The notes under the pieces were generated by a model, which saw only the letters and a list, made by a program, of their open reading frames with translations, did not search any database and was not told the origin of the DNA. 64,000 nucleotides of DNA, from contig NZ_KE387018.1 of NCBI RefSeq assembly GCF_000430005.1, forward strand, positions 44,412-108,411. Reading direction: 5' to 3'. The stretch's first letter is position 1. Each line of letters begins with the position of its first letter. This document shows positions 27,162 through 35,381 of this stretch, in pieces. Both the position numbers and the translations under genes were made by a program. This stretch comes from Desulfovibrio cuneatus DSM 11391. Its GTDB lineage: Bacteria > Desulfobacterota > Desulfovibrionia > Desulfovibrionales > Desulfovibrionaceae.

Positions 27162-27467
27162 TTATGCATAGGTGGAAAACACCACATCCACCCCACTCCC
27201 CAAATTTTCCAGGGAGGGGGGCAAATCCCCCGTTACCCACAATTCGCCGCCAAATTCCATATGGGCATATTGTTCAAGCAGGTTGCACCCAGCCACCAGC
27301 GGTATGCCTGCCAGCAATGGCGTGCCGGTGGCGGTGTCTTCCATGTCTACATGCCAGCCGCCTTCCGGGGCAGCAAACCAACGCACAACCAGTGTGTATG
27401 TTTTTCCGGCAAGCGCTATGCTGAAGCGCTGCGGTTCCGGCGTAAGCGGAACAAGATAGTCTGCCAT
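27162..27467 (-). CDS. Small baseplate plug protein
   Basis: The 101-residue product begins MADYLVPLTPEPQRFSIALA and has the compact beta-rich pattern (YTLVVRWFA, GGWHVDMEDTATGTPLLAGI) of the small plug proteins of contractile baseplates (Pam3 gp18-like family). The frame is open further upstream, but the ATG at 27467 has AAGG at a proper distance and lies 5 bp after the stop of the Dit-like gene. Confidence 0.7.
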   Translation of the reverse strand: MADYLVPLTPEPQRFSIALAGKTYTLVVRWFAAPEGGWHVDMEDTATGTPLLAGIPLVAGCNLLEQYAHMEFGGELWVTGDLPPSLENLGSGVDVVFSTYA

Positions 27468-27472
27468 GCTGC

Positions 27473-28060
27473 TTACCTTCCTGAAGGTTGAAGAGGATGC
27501 GGCATGGGGCCAGCCTTGGCCTGCCCCGCCCCCACAGTATGGGCAGGCAGGCAGGCCATTGCCTGCTTTTGCCCCTTTTCTGCCGTGGCCCCGGTTTTGG
27601 CAGGAGTGGCCTGATTTTTGCGCGGGGCAACCGAAGTGACCTGAGTTTTCACAATAATAATTTCCTGGCATACGGCAGTAACCGACAAAGCCTGTTCTGC
27701 ACTGGCATTGGTTACCACTTGCAGGCTTTGTAACAACATGTTGCGGTACAAGCGTTTACCAGTAACTATATCAAAGGGTTCCCGCCTGCTTTGCAACTCC
27801 AGCAGTTTTTCATAAAATTCCTGGCTGGGGTTCTCCCCACTGGCAAGCAGGGAAGAGTCTGAAACGCCTGCTGCAAGGGTTACCTTTGTTACGGTTTTAT
27901 AGGCATGGTCATTAATGTTAGCCCCCTGTTCCACGGGGTGGCTGGTAATGGTAAGTTGGTCGTCATGGGTTTCGCTCACCACCACGTCCGGGAACAAGCC
28001 GCCAATGCTCCGGCGGGGCCGAATTTCTATCATGTCGCCTGGTGCCTGGAAAAAACTCAT
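27473..28060 (-). CDS. Dit-like baseplate/distal tail protein
   Basis: The 195-residue product shows the N-terminal strand pattern and VVVSETHDDQLTITSHPVEQ of Dit-like proteins found after the tape measure gene, with a central TGKRLYRNMLLQSLQVVTNA. The C-terminal 50 residues are low complexity (Lys, Ala, Pro, Gly). It overlaps the tape measure gene by 4 bp (ATGA). Confidence 0.72.
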   Translation of the reverse strand: MSFFQAPGDMIEIRPRRSIGGLFPDVVVSETHDDQLTITSHPVEQGANINDHAYKTVTKVTLAAGVSDSSLLASGENPSQEFYEKLLELQSRREPFDIVTGKRLYRNMLLQSLQVVTNASAEQALSVTAVCQEIIIVKTQVTSVAPRKNQATPAKTGATAEKGQKQAMACLPAHTVGAGQAKAGPMPHPLQPSGR

Positions 28061-29718
28061 CCTACATTCCCCCTTAAATCTCGAATGTTCTTTTCCGTTT
28101 CTTCCCTGCTGCGCTCATACACCTGGTTACCAGCCAATATGGGGTCGGCAGTTTGCATGTGTATGGTTGTGGTAGCGGTCATATTCATGTTTTGTTGCCC
28201 ATGTGCTCCCAAAGCCATCATATATCCCGCCCCTGGGGTCAGGGCAGTTGTTTCCAAAGCACTTGCCGCCTGCAAGGCCGCGCCTGGTTGCCCGGCATTG
28301 CTAGTAATTCCCAGTGCTTCGTTTACAAATTCAGGAAGAATGCTCTTAATTTCCTTGAATTTATTCAGAACCCACTCAAACCCTCGGCCAAACGCACTGG
28401 TAATTACGGTAAGCTGCCTCTCTGCCCAGGCTGAAAAATCTGGAAAATTTTCCTCCACACTGGGCCACAGGGCGGTAAAGAAGGATCCAACCAGCGTACA
28501 AAAGTTCTCGATAACTGCTAGCCAGGCATCTACTGTATTCGCCAAAAGGGCAAAAAAAGTTTGTAGCGCACCGGAAAAATCGCCTGCGAAAACCTGAACA
28601 AACAGCTTGCCCAGCAATTGAAGCTGAGTAAGCACACTGCCCAGCAGGTCAGTAAACAACCCCTTAACAGGCTCCACACAGGCAATAATACCGTTGCCAA
28701 TACCTTCCATTATCCCCATAACAGGGCTGAGGGCTGAGAGCACAGACTGAATAGAGTCTGCCCACGGGCTCCAGTCAAAGGAGCTTTTGCCGCCTTCCAT
28801 AAAGGTAAGGTAATCGCCCACAAGGCCCACAAGGGCAACAAGGCCAGCAATAACAGCACCAAGGGGTGTGGCGACAAAACCAAGATTCAGCAATTTCCAC
28901 GCGGCAAGCAGGGCCAGCGCCCCGCCCACCATATTTTTCTGGCTGCTGCCAAGGGAGTCAAACCAGCGCACCAGCCCCAGCACCCCCTGCACAACCCGCA
29001 GCACCACAGGCCCGGCAATATCGCCAAACGCCTGCAACCCCTCCGCAACAAAGCCGAGCACCCGGCGGATTGGCCCCATGTTTTCCGTAAACAGGGCCCG
29101 CAGTTTTGCAAGCCCCTGCTGCCCTTGCCCAAGCAAGGCCGTGAAGACCGAACTTGCCATGAGCTGGGCCATGGTGCGCAGCTTCTCTATTTCTGCCAGA
29201 AAACCATTGGCAGCCGCCCCCGCAGCCTCCCCATCTTTCTCTGCTCCGGCATACATTTCCTGAAATTCTTTTTTCAGTGCCGTCACATTGCCCGTAAGCG
29301 CGGCAACAAGTGAAGGGTCGATGCCCATTTTCGTGGCAAAAGCCTGGCGCTGGGTCGCGTCCATGCTGCGCATTTGTTCGCCAGCCTGTTCCAGGGCGTC
29401 GGCAACATTGCTCACCCCTGGCTGTTGGGCAAGCAGCCCTTCCAGGCTACGCACCATAACTTCAAAGCTGGAACCACCCTGCTCTGCCACATAACCAAGT
29501 TCTTGCAGCCGTTGCGAAGTAAGGCCAAGCTCCCCTGCCTGCCTGGCAAGTGTTGCCTCACCTTCTGCCAATTGCAGAAAACCGTTGTAGGCGCCCAGGG
29601 TTACCGTTTTTACCTTGTTTGCAAAGGCATCCAGTTGACTCAAGATGTTTGTCAAATCTATTTCGGTAATTCCGCCCCCTACAGCAGCAAGAAGCGTTTT
29701 CAACTCTCCCACACTCAT
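28057..29718 (-). CDS. Tail tape measure protein
   Basis: Sets tail length and is the tube content. The 553-residue product is largely helical, with several hydrophobic segments in the middle (ALALLAAWKLLNLGFVATPL, VIAGLVALVGLVGDYLTFM) and a Met/Thr-rich end. Its short length implies a short tail: by the roughly 1.5 angstrom per residue rule, about 80 nm. The ATG at 29718 was chosen for AAAGG 9 nt upstream; the frame is open to 29802. It begins 25 bp after the end of the frameshift extension of the chaperone gene. Confidence 0.85.
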   Translation of the reverse strand: MSVGELKTLLAAVGGGITEIDLTNILSQLDAFANKVKTVTLGAYNGFLQLAEGEATLARQAGELGLTSQRLQELGYVAEQGGSSFEVMVRSLEGLLAQQPGVSNVADALEQAGEQMRSMDATQRQAFATKMGIDPSLVAALTGNVTALKKEFQEMYAGAEKDGEAAGAAANGFLAEIEKLRTMAQLMASSVFTALLGQGQQGLAKLRALFTENMGPIRRVLGFVAEGLQAFGDIAGPVVLRVVQGVLGLVRWFDSLGSSQKNMVGGALALLAAWKLLNLGFVATPLGAVIAGLVALVGLVGDYLTFMEGGKSSFDWSPWADSIQSVLSALSPVMGIMEGIGNGIIACVEPVKGLFTDLLGSVLTQLQLLGKLFVQVFAGDFSGALQTFFALLANTVDAWLAVIENFCTLVGSFFTALWPSVEENFPDFSAWAERQLTVITSAFGRGFEWVLNKFKEIKSILPEFVNEALGITSNAGQPGAALQAASALETTALTPGAGYMMALGAHGQQNMNMTATTTIHMQTADPILAGNQVYERSREETEKNIRDLRGNVG

Positions 29719-29743
29719 AGTATTCATCCTTTCAGGGTGCAGG

Positions 29744-29943
29744 TTATGTTTCCCGTGCCTGCATAGCCCTGCGCTCATTCTCCTGCTGCACGTCCAGGGC
29801 ATCGTTCATCAAGGCCACATCCGCAAGGGAAAGGGTGCTGTCCTTCAGGCTTTCAAACCGGCACATGCCTTGCAACACAGGGCGCAGCAAATAATCTTCT
29901 CCGTTTGGCAGGCTTACCCATGCAACGGCTTGCTCCCCATGCC
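29744..29943 (-). CDS. Frameshift extension of the tail assembly chaperone
   Basis: This -1 frame has no start codon with a ribosome site. It reads on from the chaperone frame at CAT GGG GAG and codes for about 65 residues (EQAVAWVSLPNGEDYLL..., ending ERRAMQARET) before a TAA at 29744. Its position between chaperone and tape measure is that of lambda T in the G/GT pair. It is probably translated only as a fusion after slippage at GGGGGGC (29941-29947). Confidence 0.7.
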
Positions 29944-30369
29944 CCCCAAGCTGCCGGGGGGCAGTTCGGTGAAAAAATCTGTCAGATTCTCCCGAAGCAC
30001 ATGGTAGGCAATTTGCAACATTACCGGCAGGGAAAGAGAATCAAACATGGTGCTGCCATTGGCACGCATACGTGCCCAGCCAGCCCCCTGCCGGCAGTCC
30101 GTTACTTCCAGGCAGGCATGCAGCACATACTCAACGTCATCATCACTCAGGGCAGCCATGGCATTTGCCAACGGCTCCAGCAGCTTTTCCATGCCGCCTT
30201 CCACATCCACAGGGTTGCCCTGTGCATCACGCTTCAGGCCCGGCCCTTCCCCGGCAAGGCCTGCAAGCTTGCCAAAACACGGACTAAGCCGACGGACAAT
30301 ATGCAACTGTTTAAAAGCATTGAGCTTGCCAATGCGGTAGGCATGCTGACCAATGGTTACTTCTTTCAT
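29914..30369 (-). CDS. Tail assembly chaperone (G-like)
   Basis: The 151-residue short product begins MKEVTIGQHAYRIGKLNAFK and is helical and acidic, like tail-assembly chaperones that coat the tape measure protein during tail building and are absent from the mature particle. The ATG at 30369 follows GGGAG by 7 nt. Near the end, codons TTG GGG GGC form a perfect slippery heptamer in the correct register (X XXY YYZ); slipping by -1 gives a longer GT-like form ending at 29744. Without the slip the protein stops 8 codons later. Confidence 0.82.
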   Translation of the reverse strand: MKEVTIGQHAYRIGKLNAFKQLHIVRRLSPCFGKLAGLAGEGPGLKRDAQGNPVDVEGGMEKLLEPLANAMAALSDDDVEYVLHACLEVTDCRQGAGWARMRANGSTMFDSLSLPVMLQIAYHVLRENLTDFFTELPPGSLGGMGSKPLHG

Positions 30370-30473
30370 GTGATTCTCCCAAAAAGAACAGGATGAGAAT
30401 GTGCCTGTGGATAGCGAATGCCTACCCACATGGCCTGATTCCACGTTGCTTCAACACAAACACCAAAGAAACT

Positions 30474-30516
30474 GTGAGGCAGGGAAGTAACAAGGCAAAA
30501 GACACCCCTGCCTCAC
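30474..30516 (-). terminator. Hairpin after the tail tube gene
   Basis: The 11-bp arms GTGAGGCAGGG and CCCTGCCTCAC enclose 21 nt in the 184-bp gap between tube and chaperone genes. No T-run follows on the minus strand, so it is likely a partial terminator or 3'-end stabiliser that lets sheath and tube mRNA exceed the rest. Confidence 0.5.
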
Positions 30517-30553
30517 GAAGCACTACATATGCTCAGGCAGTTTCAGTATTTCC

Positions 30554-31006
30554 CTAGTAAACCAACCCAGTACCAAGCTTGGCATCTACCTTACCGCAAT
30601 GGAAGGCCCAGCCAAGGCTGGCGGCCTCATTACCAAACTTGTTTTCCGGCTGCTTGGAAAAAGCGCACCCTTCACAGGTGAACACATCACCCGTGGCAAT
30701 GTTCCGAATAACAATGGTGTTCTTGCCGTGGGTTTTGCCGCTTTTGGTCTGGAAGTTGAACATGTTCTGCAACTTCGCGTTAGCTTCACTGGTTTTCAGC
30801 AGTGTTACCGTGACAGAGCCGGAACGGTCGGCTTTCAGGCTGTGCATAAAGCTGCCGTCTGCCCCTACACTCATAGTGTTTTTGTCGCCTGTGGCAGTAA
30901 TGCTGATGCCTTCACTCGCCACCCCGGCACCGTTCCCCAACTGGAAGCTGCCACCTGGGCCAACAATGGTGGCCTCTACATCCAAAAAACTGTATGTTAC
31001 TTCCAT
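30554..31006 (-). CDS. Tail tube protein (DUF3277)
   Basis: The 150-residue product matches DUF3277 tail tube proteins: TYSFLDVEATIVGPGGSFQL, GNGAGVASEGISIT, and LKADRSGSVTVTLLKTS. It forms the rigid inner tube inside the sheath. AAAGGAAC precedes the ATG; the gene follows the sheath gene by 15 bp, the standard sheath-tube order. Confidence 0.9.
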   Translation of the reverse strand: MEVTYSFLDVEATIVGPGGSFQLGNGAGVASEGISITATGDKNTMSVGADGSFMHSLKADRSGSVTVTLLKTSEANAKLQNMFNFQTKSGKTHGKNTIVIRNIATGDVFTCEGCAFSKQPENKFGNEAASLGWAFHCGKVDAKLGTGLVY

Positions 31007-31021
31007 AGTACGTTCCTTTTG

Positions 31022-32497
31022 CTATCGGTTCACGTCAATCTGCACATCCACAAAGTGCACTGCGCCTGCCAGCTTTACCGCCACTTGAATGGGCGGGGCC
31101 TTGCGCTGCTCACGTTCACTTTGGGGTTGCTCATCAATGGGCTGGGAGTAAATATACCAACCCTTGGGCAGGTATTCACCGCGCTCAAGCTGCCCGAAGC
31201 CATCGGCATTCCACACGCCAGGGGCAATCAGGCCGTTGTTCACGCCTTCTTCCAGCACTTTGCTGATGGTGGTGACAATCTGATTAATGCCAGCTTCCGT
31301 TTGCGGAATTTTGGTTTTGGATTGATACAGCAGGTTGTAGCACTCTGTTTGAATGGCGTTTTGCAGCCAGTCTGTGCCATGCACCTCATCAAAAAAGGCC
31401 CCGTTAGCCATAACGCCTTCTTGCAAAATGGCTGTTTCGTTATCGTATTTCACGAACACGTTGCAGTTTTTGCGGGCCAGAACAGCCGCCTGCGACTCTT
31501 TCAGGCCTTCCGCCACAACACCAGGTTCTTGCTTGAACTTCAGGGTAATGGTGCTGCGGTTGGCATTAAAGTTCACGGTAAAAGCCCGGCCCACGGCAGA
31601 ACACACCGCATATTCATTGCGGCTGTACTGGGTAAAGCTGCGCTGGCGGGCAAGGGCCTTGAAGCGGGAAGCCAGGTCGTTTTCCACAGTGCTGGCAAGT
31701 ACCTGGCTGTTGGTAATGGTCGTCAGGTAAATGCGGCTTTTGGCGCACGCTTCAATAAAGCCGGAAACAGCCACATGCTCGTCGTCACTCAGGGTATCGG
31801 CAAAAGTCAGGCCGTACCAATCGCCATAGGTATCTGCCAGGTCGGTTGCGCACTCCAGCGGCGTTTCCCCTGCCATACCCGGCACAAGGGGTTGGGCCAA
31901 TTCGCTGGTAAGAGCCATGCGCCTTGAAAGGTCTGTGCCAGTGCCCTGGGGCACGGCAAAACCAATTTCTGCCCCGGCCCCCACGCTGCTTGAACGCAGC
32001 ACAAAGTGGTCATTTTCCCACAGGCAGGTGGCCCCTTTGCTTGCCAGGGCAGCATTCACCACGCCTGCCACACCATTCATGTTGGTTTGCCCTGTAAAAT
32101 CCAGGGTATTCACACTCACGGTCTGGGTGTTCACAACCATGCTGAAGCTGCCGTTGGTCACCGTATTCCAGTTGCTGGCGTCCAGGTCTGCATCTGCCAC
32201 CAGGCCACCTTTCAGGTATGCCGGGGAAGAATTTTTCACCCAACGGGCAATACCCAGAATATACGGGCGCGGAGTTTGGCTGAAAAAGAGCTGGGCTGCC
32301 TTGTATTCCGGCGCATCCACGCCAAAATCTTCCACAATACCGGTAATGCCGGTGTAATAGCGAATACGCTCGGCAGGGTCGATAACATCGCTGCTGCCAG
32401 CAATGCACAACACGCCAAAGTTGCGCCGGGGCACAGCCTTGGGTTGCAGGTTTACAGAAACGCGCACAAGGCGATCTACAGATAACGCTGTTGCCAT
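31022..32497 (-). CDS. Contractile tail sheath protein (DUF3383)
   Basis: The 491-residue product matches DUF3383 sheath proteins: LSVDRLVRVSVNLQPKAVP, RRNFGVLCIAGSSDVIDPAE, YKAAQLFFSQTPRPYILGIA. A sheath shows the tail is contractile (myovirus or R-type). The ATG at 32497 follows AAAGGAG by 8 nt; the frame upstream to 32551 is not needed. First of the high-expression sheath-tube pair. Confidence 0.92.
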   Translation of the reverse strand: MATALSVDRLVRVSVNLQPKAVPRRNFGVLCIAGSSDVIDPAERIRYYTGITGIVEDFGVDAPEYKAAQLFFSQTPRPYILGIARWVKNSSPAYLKGGLVADADLDASNWNTVTNGSFSMVVNTQTVSVNTLDFTGQTNMNGVAGVVNAALASKGATCLWENDHFVLRSSSVGAGAEIGFAVPQGTGTDLSRRMALTSELAQPLVPGMAGETPLECATDLADTYGDWYGLTFADTLSDDEHVAVSGFIEACAKSRIYLTTITNSQVLASTVENDLASRFKALARQRSFTQYSRNEYAVCSAVGRAFTVNFNANRSTITLKFKQEPGVVAEGLKESQAAVLARKNCNVFVKYDNETAILQEGVMANGAFFDEVHGTDWLQNAIQTECYNLLYQSKTKIPQTEAGINQIVTTISKVLEEGVNNGLIAPGVWNADGFGQLERGEYLPKGWYIYSQPIDEQPQSEREQRKAPPIQVAVKLAGAVHFVDVQIDVNR

Positions 32498-32588
32498 ACT
32501 GATTTCTCCTTTAAAAAAACGCTGCATAAACACTCTGTTTGCAGCTTGCACAACACATGTGGTGCCCAGCCTTCCTCAAAAAACGACC

Positions 32589-33212
32589 TTACCCCTGCAC
32601 CTGCAACGCGCATTTGCGCCTGCACGCCGCACAACCCATGCCCACGCCTGATACCGCGGGACTATCGGTAACAACGCCACCAACCACGCCCACCAGGTTA
32701 CGCACTGCCACCTGCCGGGCTGTTGCCTGCCTGAATACCAGGGGCACATCCACACGCACCCGCCAGCCAGCACCCAACTCTTCCTGCACAGGTTCCAATG
32801 TGCCTGCACTGACAAAGGCAAGGCCAAGGGGGCGTAAAAGGGCACGGTTTTGGGGAACATACAGGCTGTCGCGCAATTGCTGGGCAGTGTCTGTTGCCAG
32901 CGGCCCGTACATGGAAATGAGAACTTGCACTTCATCATGCAGCACAAGGCAGCCCAGCCCCTGGCCTTCTCCTGTGTGGCGCAGTTCCGGTTGCTGGTAC
33001 AGGGTGCGTGCCGTTACCCCAAATTGACACCATGTGGTGTTGGCATCGACTTCACCTGTTGCCTCTACCCCCTGTTGCCAGCGGTGAATAATGCTGCTTT
33101 CCCCCAGGCCTGCTGTTCCGGCTATAAGCGCACGCAGGGCTTGTGCCAGTGCCTGTTCCGGCAACGCTTGGGTAAGGGATAAAAATCCGCCTGTTGCACT
33201 TGTTGTTGCCAT
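32589..33212 (-). CDS. Tail terminator / neck protein (gp12-like, LIC_12616 family)
   Basis: The product (207 residues from 33212) resembles phage neck terminator proteins that cap the tube: FLSLTQALPEQALAQALRAL, CLVLHDEVQVLISMYG, and VDVPLVFRQATARQVAVRNL. The start is unsure: ATG codons at 33302, 33227 and 33212 are in frame, none with an ideal ribosome site. It is the first tail gene after the 32-bp element and terminator at 33321-33360. In a complete phage, head-tail joining genes would sit just upstream; here there is a lysis operon instead. Confidence 0.72.
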   Translation of the reverse strand: MATTSATGGFLSLTQALPEQALAQALRALIAGTAGLGESSIIHRWQQGVEATGEVDANTTWCQFGVTARTLYQQPELRHTGEGQGLGCLVLHDEVQVLISMYGPLATDTAQQLRDSLYVPQNRALLRPLGLAFVSAGTLEPVQEELGAGWRVRVDVPLVFRQATARQVAVRNLVGVVGGVVTDSPAVSGVGMGCAACRRKCALQVQG

Positions 33213-33320
33213 TTTCGTTACCAGCATTCCCTTTTTTGCCTTGCCCTTTTCTACCCACGCACCGCAGGGCTCATTCCCCTTGCGGTGTTCCCTCAACCTC
33301 ATGGCAAGAACCTACCCGAA

Positions 33321-33352
33321 GAGGATAAAAAAAATCACTCTGAACTATTTCA
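33321..33352 (-). promoter_or_regulatory. Putative late control element, copy A
   Basis: A 32-bp sequence repeated at 35772-35803 with 30 identical bases. On the minus strand it contains the dyad TGAA-ATAG-TTCA, then GTGAT, a T-run and TATCCT (possible -10), and precedes the tail operon by about 100 bp. In this copy the dyad is enlarged into a terminator hairpin. I infer a promoter controlled by the Mor-like activator. Confidence 0.5.
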
Positions 33353-33360
33353 GAGTGATT
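33326..33360 (-). terminator. Terminator of the lysis operon
   Basis: On the minus strand AATCACTCTGAA, loop ATAG, and TTCAGAGTGATT make a perfect 12-bp stem followed by T6 and more. It ends the holin-to-DUF2730 operon 132 bp after its last stop codon. Confidence 0.8.
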
Positions 33361-33491
33361 GCTTTATCCTGTAATATATAGAAAAAATGGCCAGGCCCAT
33401 GCCGAAACATGTACCTGGCCCAAACGCTTTTTTATAAGCAACAACCACCAGCCAACACGATTGTCACTCCACTATTTGCAAGAAAAAGTTC

Positions 33492-33932
33492 CTACCTCTT
33501 GCGGTTGCCGTATTCTGCCACATGTGTTTCCAGCAAAATACCCACGTTGGCATTCAGCGCATCCACCTTGGCATCAAGGGTAGCAACAGAACCATCAATA
33601 TGTTTACCCATGGTACTGATGCTGCCTTGCAGCGCCGTAAGGGCGTTATTCAGGCGGTTTATGTCTTCCGCCTTGGGCAACACATTTACAGAAAGTTCAA
33701 GCACATCAAGCTGTGCGGTAATTCGGTGTTGTGCCTGCTGCAAGGCTGCCACCCTGGCGGCCTCTCTTTCGCGCTGCACATCGCGGGCAGCCCGGCAAGC
33801 AGCACATTCTTCCTGGCGCACAAACATTTTGGCAAAGCTCCACCACAACCATGCCACAGCCCCCAAGGCGACAGGTGCCAACAAGGAAACCCACCCCGCC
33901 ACCGCCATATGCCAGTCAGGGTCTTGTAACAT
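33492..33932 (-). CDS. DUF2730-like membrane protein with coiled coil
   Basis: The 146-residue product has an N-terminal membrane helix (WVSLLAPVALGAVAWLWWSF), a basic Arg/Ala-rich stretch with two Cys (ECAACRAARD), and a coiled coil with LPKAEDINRLNNALTALQGSI, the signature of DUF2730 proteins of Mu-like phages, whose role is unknown. Its start overlaps the i-spanin stop by 1 bp (TAATG). Being in the lysis operon suggests a role in lysis or envelope. Confidence 0.75.
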   Translation of the reverse strand: MLQDPDWHMAVAGWVSLLAPVALGAVAWLWWSFAKMFVRQEECAACRAARDVQREREAARVAALQQAQHRITAQLDVLELSVNVLPKAEDINRLNNALTALQGSISTMGKHIDGSVATLDAKVDALNANVGILLETHVAEYGNRKR

Positions 33933-34579
33933 TATTCACGCCACCCTTTTGCCAGTTCTCTCCAGGCATGTTCTTTCGCTTCCAAGCGCTGGCAACGACT
34001 TCCGTAATAGGCCATATATTCCAGCACATCTTCTTCTGTAACCATGGCACGTTGCCCTGCCCCCCTGGAGGACTCCCCTCCCCGTGGGGCTCCACTTCCT
34101 GCCGGGTTTACCCCCGGAATCCCGGTTCCAGCGGAAGCACCTGCGGTTCCGGTTCCAGCAACACTCCCGGCACTACCGGGGGCGGGCAGGGCACGGGGGG
34201 CGGAAGTAACTGCCCCTGTGAAACCGTTCCACAACCGCACAAACTCAGCGCTAAAAATATGCACACTACCAGCCGTTGCATGTTTAATTTCCCTCCGTAA
34301 TGTTTGTGCCTGGCTTTCCAGGGCGTTATTTTTCACACTCAAGGCATGGGCTGTCTGTTCCGCCGCCATAACCTCCTGCTGGTAGCGGGCAAGGGTATTT
34401 GCCAGGGCCGCGCCATATGCTTCGGCTGCGGCCCGCCGTTCTTCTTCCTGCTGCACCTGCACAAGCCGCAAGGCAGCAAGCCCTTCCGCTTCTGCCTTGC
34501 CATAGCCAAGCTGGTATGCCCCAAGGCACACGGCCCCCAAGCAAAGCAACACCAGCCCCCATTTTATTGTATTACTCAC
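33932..34579 (-). CDS. Inner-membrane spanin (Rz-like)
   Basis: The i-spanin joins with the o-spanin to fuse inner and outer membranes in the last step of lysis. The 215-residue product has an N-terminal anchor (MSNTIKWGLVLLCLGAVCLG), a long periplasmic coiled coil (about 30-100, rich in Ala, Glu, Gln), then a Gly/Ala/Ser-rich stretch (about 125-175) that lies over the o-spanin gene in another frame and is probably shaped by it, and a charged helical tail. It is downstream of the endolysin. Confidence 0.8.
   Translation of the reverse strand: MSNTIKWGLVLLCLGAVCLGAYQLGYGKAEAEGLAALRLVQVQQEEERRAAAEAYGAALANTLARYQQEVMAAEQTAHALSVKNNALESQAQTLRREIKHATAGSVHIFSAEFVRLWNGFTGAVTSAPRALPAPGSAGSVAGTGTAGASAGTGIPGVNPAGSGAPRGGESSRGAGQRAMVTEEDVLEYMAYYGSRCQRLEAKEHAWRELAKGWRE
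34108..34281 (-). CDS. Outer-membrane spanin lipoprotein (Rz1-like), nested in the Rz gene
   Basis: A 57-residue frame inside the i-spanin gene begins MQRLVVCIFLALSLCGCGTV: a lipoprotein signal with lipobox L-C-G-Cys. The mature part is Pro-rich (LLPPPVPCPPPVVPG...), as in lambda Rz1. GGAGG lies about 10 nt before the ATG. Length, lipobox, Pro content and wholly nested position are all diagnostic of Rz1. It is too short for most gene finders. Confidence 0.85.
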   Translation of the reverse strand: MQRLVVCIFLALSLCGCGTVSQGQLLPPPVPCPPPVVPGVLLEPEPQVLPLEPGFRG

Positions 34580-34673
34580 ACAGCACCCCCTGTGCCCATC
34601 TGTTTAAGCGCATGCCACAATATTCCAATTGACCGTTATTAGGGAGCGCTGCCCCCAGCCCCTGCAAGGGGAA

Positions 34674-35381
34674 TCATTCACACTCGCCTTGCGGCCACCC
34701 TGCTTTTGCATACACAGGCACAAGGCTGAAAATCCGTTTAGGGTAGGCCCTGTTTTCCTTAATAGCAGCGGCGCTGCGCCCTGCATTCACCAGTTCCACC
34801 TGCCCCCAGTACTGGTTTTTGTCTTTGCCCAACCGCGGCGCCATGGCCCTGTCTTTTATCACCCAGCCAAGGCCCCCGTTATAGGCGGAAAGCACAAACG
34901 CCCAGCGGTGGGAACACGCACTTTGCTCGTTAACAGCAGCCGGAGCATTACCCGGCAACACTATTTTTTTCCACAGCCATTTGTCATACCCGCACATGGC
35001 CCGTATGGCCCACCCAGGGTTAAAAGGAGCAGGAGCAACCCCAGCTTCCTCCTCTCCTAAATGGGTAAGGGCAGGCACCACTTGCGGCAACCACCGCGCC
35101 GTAGCGGGCATAAACTGGGCAAGACCCTGTGCCCCAACAGGGGAAACAGCCCCTGCCTGCCAGGCCGATTCCGTGTGTATTTGTGCTGCCAGCAGTGCCA
35201 CAGGGGCACCCAGGCCAAACTCTGCCCGCGCTGCACGAATAAGTGTTGCCTTGTGCGCCAAAGCCCTATGCGGCACGGTGCCTGGGCCAGCGGAGGCACC
35301 AGCAGCAACACTTACCCACAGCCCACACACCAGCACAGCAGCCGTGCAGGTAAGCCACAAAGGCCAATCATGCCCCCTCAT
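34674..35381 (-). CDS. Phage endolysin, lytic transglycosylase (SLT family)
   Basis: Cleaves the glycan strands of peptidoglycan at lysis. The 235-residue product has an N-terminal hydrophobic signal or signal-anchor (WLTCTAAVLVCGLWVSVAAG) and an SLT domain: AAQIHTESAWQAGAVSPVGA (catalytic Glu in HTES), GLAQFMPATARW, AFVLSAYNGGLGWV. The start at 35381 overlaps the holin stop by 1 bp. The signal anchor suggests export independent of the holin (SAR-type), an inference. Confidence 0.88.
   Translation of the reverse strand: MRGHDWPLWLTCTAAVLVCGLWVSVAAGASAGPGTVPHRALAHKATLIRAARAEFGLGAPVALLAAQIHTESAWQAGAVSPVGAQGLAQFMPATARWLPQVVPALTHLGEEEAGVAPAPFNPGWAIRAMCGYDKWLWKKIVLPGNAPAAVNEQSACSHRWAFVLSAYNGGLGWVIKDRAMAPRLGKDKNQYWGQVELVNAGRSAAAIKENRAYPKRIFSLVPVYAKAGWPQGECE

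Noticed and set aside
29744-29943. The frame after the tail chaperone as an independent gene
   Set aside because: It has no start codon with a ribosome site, while the slippery heptamer puts it in register with the chaperone; it is better read as a frameshift extension.
30599-31927. 442-codon plus-strand frame
   Set aside because: Antisense to the tube and sheath genes; no ribosome site and no family.
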